From contig JAQFVV010012476.1 in NCBI GenBank assembly GCA_028023455.1, positions 2,335,820-2,399,819 of the forward strand: a DNA stretch of 64,000 nt. The letters run 5' to 3'. The notes below the pieces were generated by a model. That model had not been told where the DNA came from, did no database searches, and was given only the letters and a program-made list of their open reading frames with translations. Below, in pieces: positions 14,171 through 27,483 of the stretch. Position numbers and translations under genes: made by a program. Each line of letters begins with the position of its first letter. The first letter of the stretch is position 1. The stretch is from Epiperipatus broadwayi. Taxonomy: Eukaryota; Onychophora; Udeonychophora; Euonychophora; Peripatidae.

Positions 14171-14639
14171 TTATGCTTCAAGAAATGATGTGAAGTAGAT
14201 ATTTTAAATACATTTAAAATATGACACATAGAAAAAGTGAAATGAAGGTGAATTAATTATTCCATGTGTTTATGTTTAATTAAAAAGCAGATATATTAAC
14301 ATTTAACTTGCCTTAAAATTTGTATTTTGGCCAAAAGTCATATGAGAATCTGTAGCTTAATAAATAATTAGTAACGAACAAATTCATTTATCTACATGAA
14401 TGTGCTAAAGTTGTGAATACAGAAAGTTTGGCATTTATAAATCAAATTATGACATATGTGCATGTGTGTATAAGTATATATAACAGATTATCTTCAAATA
14501 CAGAAATCTATAATTATCTTTAATAAATGGCAAATGGTTGAATTACAAATATACATTGTAGTCCCACTAGTTATAATTTTATTAAACGAGTTTCCATTCT
14601 TTTTTGTTTCTATGCTTCTTTATATATATATATACAGGT

Positions 14640-14979
14640 CACGCTATTGATTTTGATGAAGCTAAGGTTGTCTTCTTTGAGAGAAATGAAATCAAAAGGA
14701 GAATTAAAGTCTTTATTATTGAAAATTTATTATTCTGAAGCAATTAACTTACTTAAGAGTTCTTTTAATATTAAGGGTGGATGGGAAATGAATGGATTTG
14801 TGGGTAGTTTTTAATATTATATATATTGTCTAGTTTTTGTAGTTCTTTACACTTGAGAAGTCTGCTTGTAGCAGTAAAACCTTAGGTTGTGTTTGGATAT
14901 TATTTTATGCTGGTCTGGTTTAATTTTTGGATTTGGGGTAGTTTTGATTTTATATTGACTAGTTTAGCTTTATGCTTGT
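14640..14979 (+). mobile_element. Penelope-like element 3' end, truncated
   Basis: It shares about 300 bp with the minus-strand copy at 31,583-31,976. A frame from about 14,646 reads AIDFDEAKVVFFERNEIKRR, resembling the C-terminal endonuclease part of Penelope-like elements (I-D-F-D/N-x-x-K-V, then a basic R-R-I-K-E segment). This copy has an internal frameshift and stop, unlike the other copy. The non-coding part contains GTAGTTCTTTACACTTGAGA. It is truncated on the 5' side at an AT run and followed at once by (ATCT)n. The family name is an inference. Confidence 0.55.
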
Positions 14980-14980
14980 A

Positions 14981-15361
<381 letters not shown>

Positions 15362-15948
15362 ATATATGTGTGTTGACTATCCTGAGCAGTAATGTTCAAT
15401 CTATGTTAAAATAATGAATGCTGTGTGAAGTTATCACAGTGTAAGCTGGAAAGATCAAGCGTTAAAGGATCCTGAATTACAGACTTTCAATACTTAAATG
15501 CCATATGACTTTCTATGTGTCCATCCAATCACTTGATTATTTTCATTATGAAGAACAGTCGTCTATTTATCTTCTTGAAATGGTTGAAATTGATGATGAT
15601 GATGATTCGATACTATATAATATAGGATTCAATTCTCAAAGAATCAAAAATGTAATTGTTTGATTTTCTATCATGGGTACAATATTATTAATCAGGTACC
15701 CTTGAGTTTGAAATTTTCTCAGATTAGCCATTTTGCCAGACAAAGCATAATTTAAATTTCCATTTCTTCTCCTCATTCTTAATCTTTCTTATATGTCTTT
15801 AAAGAATTCATATTCTTCATCATATTTAAAAAGACATGTAATTTTAATATATAATGTTACAATACAATTACAATTAAGTTTAAACACATTTAATGTGATA
15901 AATTATAAAATTAATATGAAACCATCAGATTTGACCTATAGATATAAC

Positions 15949-16246
15949 GTTACCAGGCTGATTTACAATTTACTTTTTTTATACTACTACATGTCAGTGC
16001 TGTAGCACTGGAATTTGCAGGGAGGGGGATCCAATGTCTTTGCTGATCCAAAGGATTGTCCATCACATGCGAGACAATTTTTAAAACATTATACATCTCA
16101 GCACATTACCGGGATGATTTACAATTGCCTTTTTTACACCACATGTCAGCACATAGCACTGGAATTTACAGGGAAAGGGATTCAATGTCTTTGATGATCT
16201 GAAGGATCGGCCATCGCAACATACACAACATTTTTAAAAACAAAAT
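15949..16246 (+). repeat. Tandem duplication, period about 156 bp
   Basis: Copy 1 (about 15,949-16,090) and copy 2 (about 16,105-16,246) share GATTTACAATT, CACATGTCAG, AGCACTGGAATTT, CAATGTCTTTG and ACATTTTTAAAA in the same order. They have diverged by about 15-20%. Confidence 0.75.
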
Positions 16247-17157
16247 TATTTAATAAAATCTAATATTTTCTTTTTTCAATTAACATCTGATCAAAAAAAA
16301 AAATTTCAACACTATTTTAAAACAATTTACAAAACACAATTCAATTTGAAAATTCCTATCTGATCAAGACAAGCTTACGCTTTGAAAGTCTTGTAGCTGT
16401 TCCTGCACAAAATATTTTTTACATGTGATTTCTATATAATGACCGAAATGTACACTTTTGAAATTCATTTAACCTTAAAAATATGTGTACGGAAGCTTGT
16501 CTTTTGTCTTACAATTAATACTATCTAAAACTACATCAGCTCATATAAAAAATAAGTACTTCGAATGCATATGCAAACACTTAGGACAATTTGAATTCTA
16601 CATACCCTCATATCAAACTGTAGCAATCTGTGAAGTGTGCGATAGTACCACAAAGCACAAAAGCTGCTTAGCAGCGAATATGAACAGAACTGTTCTATAG
16701 GCCATGTGAGCAGTATATTTCTGTGCTTTTGCATGGAAACAGTGATATCAGGTGGTGTTTGGTTGCTAATCGATGACAACCTATTTAAATTAACTTTTTA
16801 TATTTAATTTGAATAAAAATTTCATTTTATGTTTAATTGGTACTGAGGATGACAGTTGAACAGCTGAAGCTGTCACAAATTTTTGAAAATATTAATTAAT
16901 AAAATATTGTACTTTGATTTATTTTTTTACTACTAATATATAACATTCATGTAATTATTAAAAACACAGTCATATATAATAAAATCAAGCATGCTTAAAG
17001 ATATACAAGAAAATTCATCAACAGTAAACAAGTTAGTTATTTATATCAATGTATAGAGCAAATCAACATCTACCTTATTATTCAGCATTGAAAGTGTAGT
17101 CTGCCAGACAATAAAGCAGAAAGAAAAAAAATCCCACTTCATCAAGTATATATATAT
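16247..17157. other. Unassigned AT-rich stretch with a short hairpin
   Basis: Opposing open frames at 16,485-16,700 (+) and 16,531-16,779 (-) show no recognisable similarity. At about 16,850-16,877 there is a hairpin, TGACAG then CTGTCA with GTTGAACAGCTGAAG between. Confidence 0.35.
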
Positions 17158-19367
17158 TGTAACGATCCGGAAAATGTGACTTAACGTAAACTGCACTACG
17201 GAGCGCCATCTAGGCATTTGAACCTAGAAAAATTTATAAAGTAGGCAGATACGTAAGTAAACAAAAAAAAAATTTTTTTTAATATTTTGGTTCCGGTCGT
17301 TAGCCCATGTCACTAGCTCAGGGAGTAGCAGAGATTTAATAATATCATATCTTATCTAATTAGATTTCAACATTAAAAAATAAATAAAATAAGCCACTGC
17401 CAGTAATTAGCATACAAACACTTATTTATGCACATATATATAAGATTTAAAATTATTTTAGTATTAGTTTTACATTTTAACATTTAACATTATTTTTAAC
17501 TTTGATTTTTGACTTTAATTTACATTTAATTACTATTATATTCTAATTTTACATTTTAATTAAGTTCGCACAGATAAATTTATGAAAGCTTGTTTATAAT
17601 GTTGAATATAGATCGGTTACATAGATTTCACGGTCAAAAACATTTCAAAGTAAACATAAACGATCAAAATACAAAATTATTGATTACTGACAATTGCGGA
17701 GGGAACTTTATACGTAACCCAATAGTATTCACCATAAGATACTTGCATTGTCACCAATAACTTAAAAGACATCTGAATAAATACATTTTAGATACTCACC
17801 GTAAGGTATCATTATTTATCGAATGTCTATATATTTTGATCAAATATGAAAACCCAAAACATACTTAACCGATAACCAATCCATGCAAGCGTCTATAAAC
17901 AACTTAAATTTAATGCATTTTTATTTAGGGTCAAGTATGAATAGACCACATAGATTTGCATTTGAAAATAAAATATTCTGTCCCTATTTAACCTTAGGCT
18001 AAAATTCACAGTCAAACTGGCATCAATCCATCTGATACATCGATGTATTCAATGTAATACGGAATACGGCAGCACCAAAAAGGTTAAGAGAAGATATTGA
18101 CTCTCATTAGACAGGAATATTACTTCTATCTAACGAGAAGAACAATAAAAAAAAAAACTCCATAGAAAGGAACTGCGCTCTGCATCTTATAATTCCTTCC
18201 ATAGGCAAAACGGGAGAGTGCGGCGTATGAAGCGATTCTGCCAGTAGCGAATCTCCGACTACATCTACTAACTACATCAATATATCCAATCCATTGACCC
18301 AATCTAACAATGACACAAATAACCTAAGATTACCCTCCCCTAATATAACTTTACAAATCTATACAGCCATTCACGCCCGACTTAAGTTTAACATTTATAT
18401 AATTAATTTAACGAAAAACAAAAAAAAATCATGATAAAAACTTAAAGAATAAAAAATAAATAAATGGAAATGATTTTACATAAATAAGAAAAAAAAATAC
18501 ATCAAATAACACTATTAATAAAGAATTTAGTTTGGTCAGATAGGATTCTATTTGTAACAATTAAATACTAGGAAAGTTTAAAATTTAAAGTTCTTAGTGT
18601 TTTCAAATTAATATTGTTCGTTATATCTTAGAAAGTTCTTACGGTTTTAGAAATGTTCATCTTTTACAGTTGCTTGCCGTTTGAAATCCAGCGTTAAATT
18701 TCCCGATGATCCTGTGGTCCTCTGAATATAAGAAAAGCGATGTTTCATTTTTCCATTTTATAACAACTGAAGGGATTGAACATGCATCCTTCAATCTCTT
18801 TTCCCACACCTCTGCACTAACATCTATCTGTCACATCATAATAATCATAATAACTCACCGATTAATAATTTCCAAATTTTCCTTTTATACGTATTCGAAG
18901 GATTGACTTGGCATTATGTCATCGATGTGATGATCCTTTCGCTGAGATCCGATTTCCTGATGGATTTCCTTCATTGGCTATTTGTTTCTATTGTTTTCCT
19001 AACTGACCGATGTTTTTACATTTAAATGCCCAAGGCTGGTTTACATTTGACTAATTAAATTTATCATTTCCATTTCTGATTAATTAACCTGTTTTCCAAA
19101 TCAAAGATATATTTAAAGATAAATTTAAAGATATAATTTTATCTCCAAATCTTTTTACAATTTAGTTTTAAAATACTTTTTCTTTAATAAAGTTTTATTT
19201 TAATAATTTTTCATTATCTGTGCGATTTAATATATAAGAGTTTAAGATGATATTTAATTTCAATTTTTAATTCTTAAAGAAAATTTTTAAATGCGAACTT
19301 TTTAATTTACTTTCATGTTTAATAAATAAATAAAAAAACAATGTAACGAATGTCTGTGCTTGTTACA
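17158..19367. mobile_element. Possible solo LTR or LTR-like insertion (TGTAAC...GTTACA)
   Basis: The insertion begins TGTAACGATCCGG and ends GCTTGTTACA, the TG...CA inverted ends expected of LTRs. It interrupts an AT dinucleotide run: both flanks are ATATAT, which could be the target duplication but is too simple to prove it. It is more CpG-rich than its surroundings in several parts (17.2-17.3 and 18.0-18.4 kb). The first 70 bp, including GCGCCATCTAGGC, has a relative at 44,760-44,826. No gag or pol frame is visible. Confidence 0.4.
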
Positions 19368-20890
19368 ATATATATATATGCAAAAAATATTACTTATTAC
19401 TACAAAATATTTTATCGTGGAATGAAAACTCATTAGATGATTTTGAAGATATAAAATTTGTACCTTCATATATCAATATACTGATGGACTTTTAATTTAA
19501 ATATTAAATATGTCACCATATCAACGCTAACAATTTTTACAACTCTATAACTAAACCATGGTTTATCAAATATGTAATAATGATAATATAAACCTATTCA
19601 TGAATCAAACAAGTCCATAAATATTACTATGATAATTCAGAAGTTAGATTCCCAAAGCATCATTTAAATGAATTTGCCAATCTAGGGGATCTTTCTTGTG
19701 AGTTACCACAATAATGTTTATGGACATGGTTATACCATGTCAGTATATGGGAAGATTGATTTATATATCTCAGAATATCTGTTAATGTTTTCATGATTCC
19801 AGGATGAAATATCTTATTGCAATGAGATAGTTGCTGACTTTTTTTATGTATTGTTGTGGACTACTAGTTATTAGTTCATTTACACATTTATGTACAATTT
19901 GATGAATCAATTTTGTTATATACAATGTATAGACATATATTAATTTTTACATAATTAAAAATAACTGTATAAAAACAAATGTTTATTGATAGTATATTCC
20001 TCTTCATTTTTTAAAAATAAAATTTATTTTTAGTAAAATAATATTGCAAATTTCATGTCAGCTGATTTACAAATAAATACCCCCCCCCATCTAAAGTGTT
20101 TAATTGCAAAATACTGTAGTACTTAAATAAATTTTTAAATAAAAATTATAAAACTGTTGAACTTTTTCTCTCTATAAGTTTATACACAATATATGTATGC
20201 GCATTTAAGCATACATATACATATCAGTTATAAACATGGCAGTTGGATGTACCATCTTTGTACTATGAGGTTTTTTTAAAAAATTAAAAGGTATTAATTT
20301 AAAGATTACCCTTCAATGATAAAATTAATAGGCTGAACATTGCTCTAAACTGTGTATTGAATGTATTTGAACACATGACAGGTGAATGGATTTGTCTTTC
20401 TTTAAGTTGTAAATTGGCTTACAATATCATAGATTCATATAATTTAAGTCTATGCTATAGATCATAATTTTTAATGGTCACGATCATATAATGAACTTAT
20501 AGTGAATAATATATATATAGCAAAACATCACATGATTTCGGTCTACACATGATTTATAAGTAGAAAATTATTTCTTTATTCCATTTCTGCCACCTAGTAT
20601 AAGGTTATCTAACCAATAGATGTCATTAAGGTATTTTAAAATTCCAGACTGACAGCTTGATAATAAAAGAATTATTGATGACTGCTGAAAGAATGATACA
20701 ATAAACACAAAAAATCCTGATGCTATAAATACAGATCTAATATTTCTCAAGAATGAATGTTGTAAATTAGAAGATAGTTTAAGGATATGGATAATAAAGC
20801 AATGGATAAGGATTTGTTAAGAAATATCATTTGGAATATTTTTATTTTATTATTGTTAACTAGTTAATATAAGTATAATCTATACATACA
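19368..20890. other. AT-rich sequence with one dispersed repeat fragment
   Basis: At about 20,520-20,760 the text TGCCACCTAGTATAAGG and CCAATAGATG resembles pieces at 24,690-24,740 and 61,480-61,510 (TGCCACCTATTGTAAGCTTA). This is a diverged repeat family. No gene was recognised. Confidence 0.45.
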
Positions 20891-20892
20891 CA

Positions 20893-21660
20893 TGTATGCA
20901 GATAGAGTAAATTTAATGACCTTACAGAGTGATTTTCAACGTTTATCAAACCACTTCAGAATGAAGATTTTTCCAAATGTAATACAAGTTCTCCAATCCA
21001 TAACTTCTTTTCTTCAGATACACCAGAAAATTTCATTATTTTATCTAAGCATCTCACATATGGTCTCTTTCTAGGTCTTTCGCAGTCTCTTAAATACCAA
21101 TTTAAAACATTAATCTATTATCATCTCTTCTATATACAGCCCACCTCCATTTCAATCTTAATTCTTTCAATGACACTAGTTATACCTACTTCTATTTTTA
21201 CTTATGATTTTATTTTTGATCTCATTCTTTGTTACTTCTAACTTACATTTTTCCATACTTTGTTTTGTGTTATAAAGTCTTTGTATTGCTTTTCTGTTAT
21301 GTATCCAGGTTTCAGATTCATAATAATGCCTTGATAAAACTTCCATTGGTGGTCGAGAGGTCAGCGCGATTGCCTTGCACTTGCAGGCAGTTGCCCGGGT
21401 TGTGGGTTCATGTCTCGGCTGATGCTATGACACTTAAAAAAAAAACTTAACTATTAAAAATTTTCTTTTTCAATCATATAGAAATAATATTAAAAGAAAA
21501 ATGTCTAACAAAATCACACCATCCAAGCTTAATTCTATGATTAATTGATGGCAAACTAATACCTTTTTTTAATTCATGATTATTAATCTTTATGAAATTA
21601 GTATTTTTGGCATTTATTTTTAATCTTACTCTCATTTGATAATACTTATGCACATAGTGA
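20893..21660 (-). pseudogene. LINE family B fragment, C-terminal part of ORF2, split by a SINE
   Basis: Read on the minus strand, pieces such as ESETWIHNRKAIQRLYNTK, SVIERIK and CERPRKRPYVRC match the C-terminal region of LINEs whose consensus runs R-L-K-W-x-W-A-G-H-x-A-R-R, K-R-P-x-G-R-P, R-W-x-D-E-I. Sequence beyond 21,450 continues the same element: INHRIKLGWCDF matches INHRIKHGTCDFG at 54,880-54,960. There are many stops and frameshifts. The clade is APE-type, probably RTE-like. A tRNA-like SINE sits inside at 21,344-21,446. Confidence 0.7.
21344..21446 (+). mobile_element. tRNA-like SINE inserted in LINE B
   Basis: A GC-rich island: TGGTGGTCGAGAGGTCAGCG looks like a tRNA A-box region and GTGGGTTCATGTCTCGG like a B box. 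An anticodon-arm-like TGCCTTGCACTTGCAGGCA lies between. It ends in a run of ten A. AAAACTT occurs on both sides (about 21,337 and 21,442), a plausible short target duplication. LINE B sequence resumes on each side. Confidence 0.6.
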
Positions 21661-22201
21661 TCTAAATATTTACAGACATATAGACTTAAACAAAATTATT
21701 TTCCATATTTTAATATCTCTTTAGTTATTAAATAATAGTACATTAGAAATTAATGATAATAGTGTGTAATATATAATGCAATTATTATTTATTAAGAGTA
21801 ACAAAGAGCAAATACATTATTTAATAAACCATAATTAGAACCTCAAAGAATCATTGAAATTAATTTGTAAATAATGCCCATTTTTTATTACATCAATGTC
21901 AATCATAAACTTATGAACTAATACCCATCTTTTGTTACCCCAATGCCAATCAGTTTTGTCAGTTAAACGATGATCATTTCTATCTGATCTTTAGTTTGTT
22001 ATATAGTAATAACTCAAGGATTGATATTGGGAAAATGTAAAAACTTTCTGTTAGTGGACATTTCCATATTTATATTATTCAAGCCAATTTACATTTTCAA
22101 ATATCAGTTTATATGAAATCCTAATGATTTTAATGTGCATGGAAATTATATTTCTTTTATCAAGAATATAAACTTAAATCTGAATATATTGCTTATTAAA
22201 A

Positions 22202-22540
22202 CAGGTAAAACTCTCTATATGTATTGCCACTCTGTGCAAGCCAGAATAATCAATAGATGCCAGAAGGCTTGTGCATAAAATCCCCATCTAGTACCTACTC
22301 ATACAATATCCCCAGCCTAATTTCTGGCTTATGGCCTTCATCAGTGAGCAGCCTTGAATCTGAGAGCACTGTAGCTAGATCTTAGGATTTAATGCAACCC
22401 TCCAGCAGCCACCTTTTATCTCTACTTAACTCCAAAACTATGAGTCTTAAATTGAAATTACCATAATATTTTCAATCAAAGCTCATTAGCTTAATTGTCA
22501 TATAGGTCTGAACTCAGTTCAGTACATATACATTTTGGTG
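22202..22540 (+). repeat. Hairpin-family repeat FB1, single-arm copy
   Basis: It begins AACAGGTAAAACTCTC and includes GCCAGAAGGCTTGTGCATAA, CCCCATCTAGTACCTACTC, TTTCTGGCTTATGGCCTTCA and TCAGTGAGCAGCCTTG. These blocks occur in the same order at 25,165, 30,744 and 55,211. The opposite arm is missing. Confidence 0.75.
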
Positions 22541-22992
22541 ACTTTGGTTCTTTAATAACCATAGTGACCTCTATCGTATTAGGCAATCCAGCTAATAGGA
22601 TAGTATATCTTTGTTTGCAAAAGTCATTACAAAAATAAACAAAATGCTCTCAGTATCATAGATTGAATTTATAGTTAGATGGACCATATGTATAGATAAT
22701 TAATTTTTGGAATGAACTAGAACTATTATAAAATTAGAAGAGAAAACAAAGATGCAGTTGAGAAAACAATTATCTTTAATTTTCTCCACTCTCAATTCAA
22801 TATTAGTACATGTTTAAATACAAGTTTTATACAGAGTCATTCTATATTTATTTTGAAACCAATTGAGAACTGGGTTGAGAGCTTTTAAAGATTAGGTCAG
22901 CCTCTCAGGCTTGCAGTTTCCCATCCATGATCTACTGTAATATAACTGTCAATGAGAAATTGTCTTGATAATTAGTCATAAATATTTCAGTA

Positions 22993-23931
22993 CTCAAAAC
23001 TTGAGATATGCAAATTAATATGAAAAGGTTTAAGAAAACAAAATTTTTATTATTAATAACAGTAAGGCAACTTTCATTGAATTCTTACCAGGATTCACAT
23101 GTCCCACCCTGTCCTGCAGTGGGATGTATTATGGAGAATCTCAAGCTAATACATCAATCAAAATTGTACAGCACACATTTATATAAAAAAACAATATTAA
23201 GTCATGAACACAAGTCAATATTTGTTGAACATGAGTTTAGATATAGTATATGTCTTTTCCACCTCATCATGTCTTTTCCACCTCAAATGTTAAAACAGTT
23301 TTCACCAAGAGACTAGTTATTATGTCATCTCAAGACTTTCGACATTCATCACTTATGCCACCTGGATGGCCAGATGTTGAAACAAGTTCGCAATTCCTCA
23401 TCACAAGACTGAAGACATATTCATTTCTAAGTTGTAGGAATTTCACCATGGACAGTATCATCTCATCCAGATTTTTATTTGACAACACATGGAGCCTTAT
23501 TAAGCTGGATTAAAGAATACCAGTGAGCACATCAGACCATCTGATTGCCCAAGCAACATGGATTACTTTTATTTTTTTACAATTGTGTCATTCTTACATA
23601 TGAATTTTAATAATATTATTTATATACATAACAAATATATGTATATAATAGACTATAAAAAAGGAAAATTTAAAGAAGTATGGGAACATTCATTTAACAG
23701 AAAAAACTTTAGTGTCCCACTATCAAAGAAATGGAACATATAATTTGCATACTAAGATAGATTTACATATTTCTCAACCACTGTATATTCAGACTCTCAA
23801 CTGCAATTTGTCATTCTGCACTATAATTCTGGTGAGAATTCACCAAAGTCTGATTTAGTGCTCTTACATAAGAATAAAAATTTTTCTTTCTTATACTTTT
23901 CTATATTAACTTGCATATCTCAAGTTTTGAG
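22993..23931. mobile_element. 939-bp DNA transposon with inverted ends and TA duplication
   Basis: The left end reads CTCAAAACTTGAGATATGCA; the right end is its reverse complement, and the match continues for about 55 bp at about 80%. TA flanks both sides (22,991-22,992 and 23,932-23,933), as in Tc1/mariner-type insertions. The interior has overlapping open frames (23,008-23,316 and 23,250-23,513 on plus, and one on minus), but none contains a transposase motif I recognise. It also carries a short direct repeat near 23,255-23,285 (GTCTTTTCCACCTCA). It may be a decayed autonomous element or a non-autonomous one. Confidence 0.7.
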
Positions 23932-25060
23932 TATTACATAACTATATGAAAAGGGCTTAACATTTGATATTTAAATATTTCAATAATAAATTAATTACTA
24001 CTGCATGATTATCTTTCTTTATTCCTTTTTTAATAAGAGTACAACAGAGATTAAACTCAAACTGTCATTTATTTATGGTGCAGTTGAGTAGAAATTTATA
24101 CATGCTATGTGAATGTTAAGTGTCAGTATCAGATACCACACACAATAAATATACTGAAGACTAAACTATGTAGAATAACCCCTACAAATGATTGTCTGCA
24201 TCTAACAATACTATGAAGACAGATAAGTGCACACAAATCTATGACATGTGTTTTAAACTAACAGTGGACAAATTTATGTACAAGTATGGAAAACAGGTAG
24301 GTAGCAATTAATATATAAAATGAACATTTAGGTATATTATCTCCTACTTTTTAAAGATCACAAATGATTTTTAAAAAAATAAGTAGAAATTAACCCTGTC
24401 TTGTGAAGATTAACATTTGATTACATTTAAAAAGATGTTGCTGGCATGTGAGTTCGATTGAAAGTTCAGTTTTCATAACTGGCAATCTTTAAAAGAGCAG
24501 GAAGTCATTTACATAAATGGTGGTATAATAGTACATGTAAATGTTCACATTACACAGACTGTTAATATGTTAAAAATGGCGGCCACTTTCAAATTAGTCA
24601 TGTGTTGACATCTTAATATTTACATTAACTTGAAATGCTGAGCTTACTAGTTTATGTATATGTGGGCAAACTCTATTTTTCCAATTCTACTGCTGCCACC
24701 TATTGTAAGCTTAAATAATCAATGGGTATTGGATAGTATTACGTATTGAATTCATATCTGGAGATTAGTTTCTAGCTTATTGCTTGGTCAGTGAAAAGCT
24801 TGGACCAGGATTTATCTTTTGATTCCAGGTCAATGCTTGCCAGTGGTTAAATCTACAAGAAAAAACATTTCACAGGTGTATAGATAGAGTAGCACTGGAT
24901 ATAAATTTATTAAATATTACTCTTTAATACACATTAATTATTCAATCTTACACTAGATGGCTGCAGTCTAGCAAAGAAATAGTTGGCTCATAAAAAGCAT
25001 TGCATAATTTCGAGTCATGTGATGATTTGTGTTTATATATACATACTTATATAGCTTTAT
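23932..25060. other. AT-rich sequence with a diverged repeat at 24.65-24.85 kb
   Basis: TGCCACCTATTGTAAGCTTA followed by AATAATCAATGGG at about 24,692 is shared with 61,480 and, more weakly, 20,585. It may be a distant relative of the FB1 ends (TGCCAC..., AATCAATGG). No gene was recognised. Confidence 0.45.
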
Positions 25061-25064
25061 GTTT

Positions 25065-25140
25065 TATTACTTGTATACAAACGTCCAGATAGAGTAAATC
25101 CAAACAATCTTCCAGAATGGCATATACATATAAAAACATA
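25065..25140 (+). repeat. Dispersed copy of the 26-kb minisatellite unit
   Basis: TGTATACAAACGTCCAGATA followed by GAGTAAATCCAAACAATCTT matches the unit of the tandem array at 25,870-26,210. Confidence 0.6.
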
Positions 25141-25164
25141 TAGGTTATAAGCCAATAAACATCA

Positions 25165-25691
25165 CATGACCATCTCCTCTTATGCTTGCGTATAACTGTT
25201 GTTAAAACAGGCAAAACTCACTATATATATATTGCCACACCCAGCAAGCTAGAATAATCAATGGATGCCAGAAGAACTTGTGTATAAAATCCCCATCTAG
25301 TGCCTACTCATTCAATATCCCCAGACTAGTTTCTGGCTTATGGCCTTTGTCAGTGAGGAGCCTTGGATCTGAGAGCACTGCATCTAGATCATAGGTCTAA
25401 TGCAACCCTCCAGCAACCACCTTTTATTTCCATTTAACTACAAAACCACGAGTCTTAAATTGAAAACATCTTAATGTTTTCAATCCAAGCCCATTAGCTA
25501 AGATGTAGATGCAGTGCTCTCAGATCCAAGGCTCCTCACTGATGAAGGCCATAATCCAGAAACTAGTCTGGGAATATTGGATGAGTAGGCACTAGATGGG
25601 GATTTTATGCACAAGCCTTCTGGCATCCATTGATTACTCTAGCTTGCTGTGTGTGGCAATATATATAGTGAGTTTTGCCTGTTTTAACAAC
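25165..25691. repeat. FB1 foldback element, long two-armed copy
   Basis: The left arm starts at about 25,198 (GTTGTTAAAACAGGCAAAAC) and the right arm ends at 25,691 with the reverse complement. The two arms together hold the whole FB1 text in opposite directions, over about 200 bp each, with very few mismatches in the outer part. A 5' extension (ACATGACCATCTCCTCTTAT, from about 25,170) is shared with the copies at 30.9 kb and 55.2 kb. It can fold into a near-perfect long hairpin. It has no coding frame. Confidence 0.85.
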
Positions 25692-25869
25692 ATATAAGTT
25701 ACATAAGATGGAATGGATGAGTAAAGGAAGCTTGAAAGTCTGAATTCAAATACCCTCCAATTACATCTAGCTTAAAGTATATATATTGTATTTAAATATT
25801 ATATACAGACATAGTAAGTCATAATAATTTTAATGTTGGCCATTATATATTTATATGTTCTATATATAC

Positions 25870-26210
25870 ACTCATACAGAGAGTATTATCCAAAAGTGGC
25901 GCATATATGTAAAAATATGTAGTCTACATGTATACAAACATACGGATAAAGTAAATCCAACAATCTTACAGTGGCACGTATATATGCTATATATATATAT
26001 GTGTGTATACAGAGTAAAATGAAACGATCCTACATAGTGGCAGGTATAAATATATAGTCTACATGTATGCAGAGATACAGTTAGAGTAAATTGAAACAAT
26101 CTTAAAGTGGCACGAATATATAAAAATATATATTCAACATATATACACACATATAGATAGGGTAAAACCATTAGATCTTATAGCATGGCACGTATATATA
26201 TAAACAGATA
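25870..26210. repeat. Minisatellite, unit about 75-80 bp
   Basis: About four to five diverged units, each with GTCTACATGTATAC, an AGTAAA(T/A)-(C/T)-(C/A)AA segment, AATCTTA-(C/A)-AGTGGCACG and an AT-rich link. The minus-strand open frame across it is a by-product. Confidence 0.75.
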
Positions 26211-26219
26211 GAGAAGTAA

Positions 26220-27480
26220 TTATACACAGATTTAAACGTAATTATTTGTCATATTTTTTCCTCTTCACTTATTAAATGGTGCATCAGAAGTTATTGATTG
26301 CAATGTATAATAATATTTGAATCATAAAAATGGTCGCAAATAAGGAAGAAAAGAAAGATCAAAGCTGGAGGCCTGCTGCTGGTAAATTATCCATCTTGGA
26401 CTCAGCAGTCTTTTATTTTCCTACAGGTTGGAATACCTTCATTCCTAAAAATGAACAACATTTTCCAATAACTAATTAGAAAGAAAACATCAAAGATAAA
26501 TTGGCTAATTGCACCTGTAGGCTAATGATGTCCCTTAATGAGGAAAATCATTACTAAAAGACAGGTGTTAAATCAAAATGGAGGTCTACCAACATAGCAA
26601 GGGTAATTAAATTATATATGATAACAAGAATAATTCGTGGCATCTGTATTTCTTGAATATATGAAACGAATTTACCTTTTATAATTTTTATAGCTACATA
26701 TATTAAAAAAAAAAAAATAGAAACAAGTTGGGTTTTTACGATTTTATATAATAAATTGGCAAGTGACGGTTTAAATTGGATAGACCTGTAAAAAGACCCC
26801 ATATGAGATCAATGAAATAATTTTTGCTGCAATAATGGAATGAGCCGGAGACAGCATGGGGGTCAAGTAATAAGGCAATCGGTACAATGCGTCTGGATCA
26901 CCCACTTAGAGTGGGGGTGGGTGGGTGGATAAAATCTTTTGAATTTAAATAAATTTGTAAAAAATATTATTTTACAATAAGAAACTCTTTTTAAAATATA
27001 TGTATAATAACGTACTATTTTAGGGTAATATACGCAAATGTATAACATTAATACATATATATCTACATATAAATATTTCAATAAATTATTTTAAGTGGCC
27101 CCTTCATATTGTGTCCACCTATTTAATAAAAAGCATTCTAGGAATCTCTTGAACCTATGTAATATTGTATTTTACATTACCTATTAATATTACTTCTTAT
27201 TATTAATGTATTAGTATAAGTCAAAACAAATATATACATTTTAGTTTCAAACATTTGACTATTATTTAATCAGAATATAAAAACAAATGATAAAATTCGA
27301 GGAATTAACATGTGTTTATAGTATATTATAAGCAAAATGATGGTGACAAAAATAAAGTTGCTGAATATAAGCAAACTACGACAGTGTTCGAAGCATATCG
27401 GCATCTACACATTATAATATATTAGTAAAAATCAGTGACATGTCACATGACCTATATAGCATGCATTATTAATATATAAT
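26220..27480. other. AT-rich stretch, nothing recognised
   Basis: Short open frames here, such as the one on the minus strand at 26,554-26,802, are hydrophobic low-complexity translations without recognisable motifs. A short G-rich run (GTGGGGGTGGGTGGGTGG) lies near 26,909. Confidence 0.4.
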
Positions 27481-27483
27481 ATA

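Noticed and set aside
25872-26171. 99-codon minus-strand open frame with repeated Thr-Cys-Arg-Leu
   Set aside because: It follows the period of a minisatellite and has no start or splice context.
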